Shown: positions 61,095-64,000 of the stretch, piece by piece
Numbering within the stretch: position 1 is the stretch's first letter
Layout: each line of letters begins with the position of its first letter
Origin: Rubrivivax sp.
GTDB lineage: Bacteria; Pseudomonadota; Gammaproteobacteria; Burkholderiales; Burkholderiaceae_C
Assembly: GCA_020248915.1 (NCBI GenBank)
Contig: JADCGP010000010.1
Location: 1-64,000, forward strand
Reading direction: 5' to 3'
Length of the DNA stretch: 64,000 nucleotides
Made by a program: the position numbers and the translations under genes
Notes under the pieces: model-generated
The model's input: the letters and a program-made list of their open reading frames with translations, nothing else
What the model was told of the DNA's origin: nothing
The model's database searches: none

Positions 61095-64000
61095 ATGTCC
61101 TCCGGCCTGATCCGCATCCGTGGCGCGCGCCAGCACAACCTGAAGAACCTCGACCTCGACCTGCGCACGGGCGAGATGACGGTGGTCACGGGCCCGAGCG
61201 GCTCGGGCAAGTCGAGCCTGGTGTTCGACACGCTGTACGCCGAGGGGCAGCGCCGCTACGTCGAGACCTTCAGCGCCTACGCGCGCCAGTTCCTCGACCG
61301 CATGGACCGCCCGGCGGTCGACAAGGTGGAGGGTGTGCCGCCGGCCATCGCGATCGACCAGACCAACCCGGTGCGCACCAGCCGCAGCACGGTCGGCACG
61401 ATGACCGAGCTGAACGACCACCTGAAGCTGCTGTTCGCGCGCGCGGCCCAGCTGTTCGACCAGGACACCGCGCTGCCGGTGCGGCACGACACGGCGCAGA
61501 CGATCCACGAGGACCTGGCCGCGCGGGCCGCGGCCGCCGGCGACCCGCGCGTCGCGCTGACGTTCCCGGTGCAGCTGCCCGCCGACACCACGGCCGAGCA
61601 GCAGGAGCAGTGGCTCGCCGCCAGCGGCTTCACGCGCGTGCAGGCCGAGCGTGTCGAGGGGGGCCGGAAGATCCTCGACATCGTCGCCGACCGCTTCCGC
61701 GTCGCCGGCACCGAGAAGGTGCGGGCGATGGAGGCCATCGAGCTCGCGCTCAGGCGCGGCGGCGGGCGGCTCAACGTCTTCGTGCCGCCCGCGGCGGAAG
61801 GCGCGGGCGAGCCCGCGGTCTGGCGCTGGTCCACCGGCCTGCACTGCCCCGAGAGCGACCGGCGCTACGCCGATCCGCAGCCGGGCCTGTTCAGCTTCAA
61901 CTCGGCCTACGGCGCCTGCGAGGCCTGCCGCGGCTTCGGCCGCGTGATCGGCGTCGACTGGGGCCTGGTCATCCCCGACCACCGCAAGACGCTGCGCAAC
62001 GGCGCGATCAAGCCCATCCAGACGCCGGCCTGGAGCGAGTGCCAGGACGACCTGCTGCGCCACGCCGGCGAGGCCGGCATCCCGCGCGACACCGCATGGG
62101 CCCAGCTCACCGAAGCCCAGCGGCAGTGGGTCATCGAGGGCTCGCCGCACTGGAAGGGCGAGTGGAACAAGCAGTGGTACGGCATCCGCCGCTTCTTCGG
62201 GTACCTGGAGAGCAAGGCGTACAAGATGCACATCCGGGTGCTGCTGTCCAAGTACCGCAGCTACACCCCGTGCACCACCTGCGGGGGCGCGCGGCTGAAG
62301 ACCGAGGCGCTGCTGTGGCGCCTGGGCTCGAAGGCCGATGCGGACGCGGTGCTGGAACCCGCACGGCGCTTCCCGCCGGCGGGCGTGCGCTGGACGCGCG
62401 GCCAGCTCGAGGCCCTGCCCGGTCTGGCGCTGCACGACCTGATGCAGCTGCCCATCGAGCGCCTGCGCCGGTTCTTCGACGGCGACGCCGGGCCGCGGGG
62501 CGGGCCGGCCGGCGCGGCCGCAGGCACCGGGGGTGGCCTGGCCCTGCCGTCGTCGCTGCTCGACGAGGCGCTGGCGCTGCTGCTGGGCGAGATCCGCACG
62601 CGGCTGAAGTACCTGTGCGACGTCGGCCTGGGCTACCTGACGCTGGACCGCCAGAGCCGCACGCTGTCGGGCGGCGAGGTGCAGCGCATCAACCTGACCA
62701 CCGCGCTCGGCACCAGCCTCGTCAACACGATGTTCGTGCTCGACGAGCCGTCGATCGGCCTGCACCCGCGCGACATGGGCCGCATCGTGCAGGCGATGCA
62801 CCGGCTGCGCGACGCCGGCAACACGCTGGTCGTCGTCGAGCACGACCCGGCCGTGATGCTGGCGGCCGACCGGCTGATCGACATGGGCCCGGGCCCCGGC
62901 GAGCGCGGCGGCCGGATCGTCTTCGACGGCACGCCGGAGGGCGTGCGCTCGGCGCCCACGCTGACCGGCGCCTACCTCGGCGCGCGGCGCCAGGTCGGCC
63001 TCGGCTTCGGGCGCCCGGTCGACGCCGCGACGCCCCGGCTCGTGCTGCAGGGCGCGCGCGAGCACAACCTGCGCGACGTCACGGTCGAGCTGCCGCTGCA
63101 GCGGCTGGTGGTGGTCACCGGCGTCAGCGGGTCGGGCAAGAGCACCCTGGTGCAGGACGTGCTGCACCCGGCGCTCGCCCGCCACTTCGGCAAGGCCACC
63201 GAGACGCCGGGCGCGCACGAGGCGCTCCTGGGGGCCGAGCAGCTGGCCGACGCGGTGATGGTCGACCAGAGCCCGATCGGCAAGACGGCGCGCAGCAACC
63301 CGGCGAGCTACGTCGGCGCCTTCGACGCGCTGCGCGAGATCTTCGCCGGCACCGCGATGGCGCGCGAGCGCAGCTATACCGCGGGCACCTTCAGCTTCAA
63401 CGCCGGCGACGGCCGCTGCCCGGCCTGCGGCGGCAGCGGCTTCGAGCACGTCGAGATGCAGTTCCTCTCCGACGTCTACCTGCGCTGCCCCGACTGCGAC
63501 GGCCGCCGCTACCGGGCCGAGGTGCTGGACGTCAAGGTGCTGCGCGGGCCGATGAGCTTCAGCATCGCCGACGTGCTGGAGCTGACGGTGGCCGACGCGG
63601 TGCACTGGTTCCAGGACGACCGCGACGTGGTGGCGCGGCTGCAGCCGCTGGTGGACGTGGGGCTCGACTACCTGCGCCTCGGCCAGCCGGTGCCCACGCT
63701 GTCGGGCGGCGAGGCCCAGCGGCTCAAGCTCGCCGGCTTCCTGGCCGAGGCCGCCGCGGCACCCTGGCATCGCGCGGCACGCAAGGGCACGCTGTTCCTC
63801 TTCGACGAGCCGACCACCGGCCTGCACTTCGACGACATCGCCAAGCTGATGCGGGCGCTGCGCAAGCTGCTCGACGCCGGGCACTCGCTGATCGTCATCG
63901 AGCACAACCTGGACGTGATCCGCGCCGCCGACTGGATCGTCGACCTCGGGCCCGAGGGCGGCGAGGCCGGCGGGTGCGTCGTCTGCACCGGCACGCCCGC
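61095..64000 (+). CDS. uvrA: UvrA-family excinuclease subunit, paralogue type (3' end outside window)
   Basis: The reading frame runs off the window after 968 codons; family comparison suggests about 30 residues are missing. Two ABC ATPase modules are visible: Walker A GPSGSGKSS (about residues 34-42) and GVSGSGKST (about 675-683), with signatures TLSGGEVQRINL (about 524) and TLSGGEAQRLKL (about 868). Zinc-module parts are GACEACRGFG, CTTCGGARLK and the C-terminal CPACGGSG with CPDCDG. The first zinc pair is degenerate (HCPESDRRY), and PAIAIDQTNPVRTSRSTVGT differs from canonical UvrA, so this is probably a UvrA paralogue. TAGAAT at 61052-61057 may be its -10. Confidence 0.9.
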   Translation, partial: MSSGLIRIRGARQHNLKNLDLDLRTGEMTVVTGPSGSGKSSLVFDTLYAEGQRRYVETFSAYARQFLDRMDRPAVDKVEGVPPAIAIDQTNPVRTSRSTVGTMTELNDHLKLLFARAAQLFDQDTALPVRHDTAQTIHEDLAARAAAAGDPRVALTFPVQLPADTTAEQQEQWLAASGFTRVQAERVEGGRKILDIVADRFRVAGTEKVRAMEAIELALRRGGGRLNVFVPPAAEGAGEPAVWRWSTGLHCPESDRRYADPQPGLFSFNSAYGACEACRGFGRVIGVDWGLVIPDHRKTLRNGAIKPIQTPAWSECQDDLLRHAGEAGIPRDTAWAQLTEAQRQWVIEGSPHWKGEWNKQWYGIRRFFGYLESKAYKMHIRVLLSKYRSYTPCTTCGGARLKTEALLWRLGSKADADAVLEPARRFPPAGVRWTRGQLEALPGLALHDLMQLPIERLRRFFDGDAGPRGGPAGAAAGTGGGLALPSSLLDEALALLLGEIRTRLKYLCDVGLGYLTLDRQSRTLSGGEVQRINLTTALGTSLVNTMFVLDEPSIGLHPRDMGRIVQAMHRLRDAGNTLVVVEHDPAVMLAADRLIDMGPGPGERGGRIVFDGTPEGVRSAPTLTGAYLGARRQVGLGFGRPVDAATPRLVLQGAREHNLRDVTVELPLQRLVVVTGVSGSGKSTLVQDVLHPALARHFGKATETPGAHEALLGAEQLADAVMVDQSPIGKTARSNPASYVGAFDALREIFAGTAMARERSYTAGTFSFNAGDGRCPACGGSGFEHVEMQFLSDVYLRCPDCDGRRYRAEVLDVKVLRGPMSFSIADVLELTVADAVHWFQDDRDVVARLQPLVDVGLDYLRLGQPVPTLSGGEAQRLKLAGFLAEAAAAPWHRAARKGTLFLFDEPTTGLHFDDIAKLMRALRKLLDAGHSLIVIEHNLDVIRAADWIVDLGPEGGEAGGCVVCTGTP

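Overview
The window is a 64 kb piece of a very GC-rich (roughly 70 percent or more) bacterial chromosome. Gene content and order point to a betaproteobacterium of the Burkholderiales, in the Rubrivivax/Leptothrix/Caldimonas neighbourhood: an aceK-type isocitrate dehydrogenase kinase, a corC-lnt-glyQ-glyS-gmhB-plsC block, a cobW-dksA-hslVU block, and Phe/Tyr catabolism under an Lrp-type regulator. This placement is inferred from gene content; no 16S gene is present. I saw no tRNA, rRNA, CRISPR array or transposase gene.

Layout. 0-10 kb: the end of an ABC permease, a TPR lipoprotein, an outer-membrane barrel divergent from a winged-helix regulator, aceK, a secreted protein of unknown function, and a tightly packed minus-strand operon ivd / S51 peptidase / GNAT / carbonic anhydrase. 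10-20 kb: an eight-gene minus-strand operon (corC, lnt, chrA, glyQ, glyS, gmhB, plsC, YgjP-type peptidase) closed by a strong terminator at 10460-10496. chrA sits unexpectedly in the middle, and gmhB has Gly where the catalytic Asp is expected. 20-34 kb: a CobW-family GTPase beside a DksA paralogue lacking the zinc cysteines, a STAS-domain protein, hslV-hslU, two aldo/keto reductases, amn, an MFS transporter and an EF-G-like GTPase.

33.4-47.8 kb: a TerC/Alx metal exporter behind a leader that looks like a manganese-sensing yybP-ykoY riboswitch; a cupin-GST pair divergent from a LysR regulator over a perfect 25-bp palindrome; a small cassette (HTH protein plus short proteins) with two related operator/promoter motifs; DUF2855, HDOD and MscS proteins; YqaA; and an Lrp regulator divergent from hpd-phhA, which turn phenylalanine into homogentisate.

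47.8-64 kb: a lipase-like hydrolase / GMC oxidoreductase / Tat-signal trio, an FFLEELY-type protein, fadD, and an MBL-fold hydrolase. Next is an accessory island of about 2.2 kb bounded by inverted copies of a roughly 190-bp repeat (69 of 70 core bases identical). It carries a decayed gene fragment and a PD-(D/E)XK (NucS/DUF91-like) nuclease with an extra C-terminal domain. The window ends with a PutA lacking the DNA-binding domain and a divergent UvrA paralogue cut by the window edge.

The candidates most worth following up are the repeat-bounded nuclease island, the 39.4-41.1 kb HTH/small-protein cassette, the nucleophile-less GmhB, and the cysteine-poor DksA with its histone-H1-like tail next to CobW.
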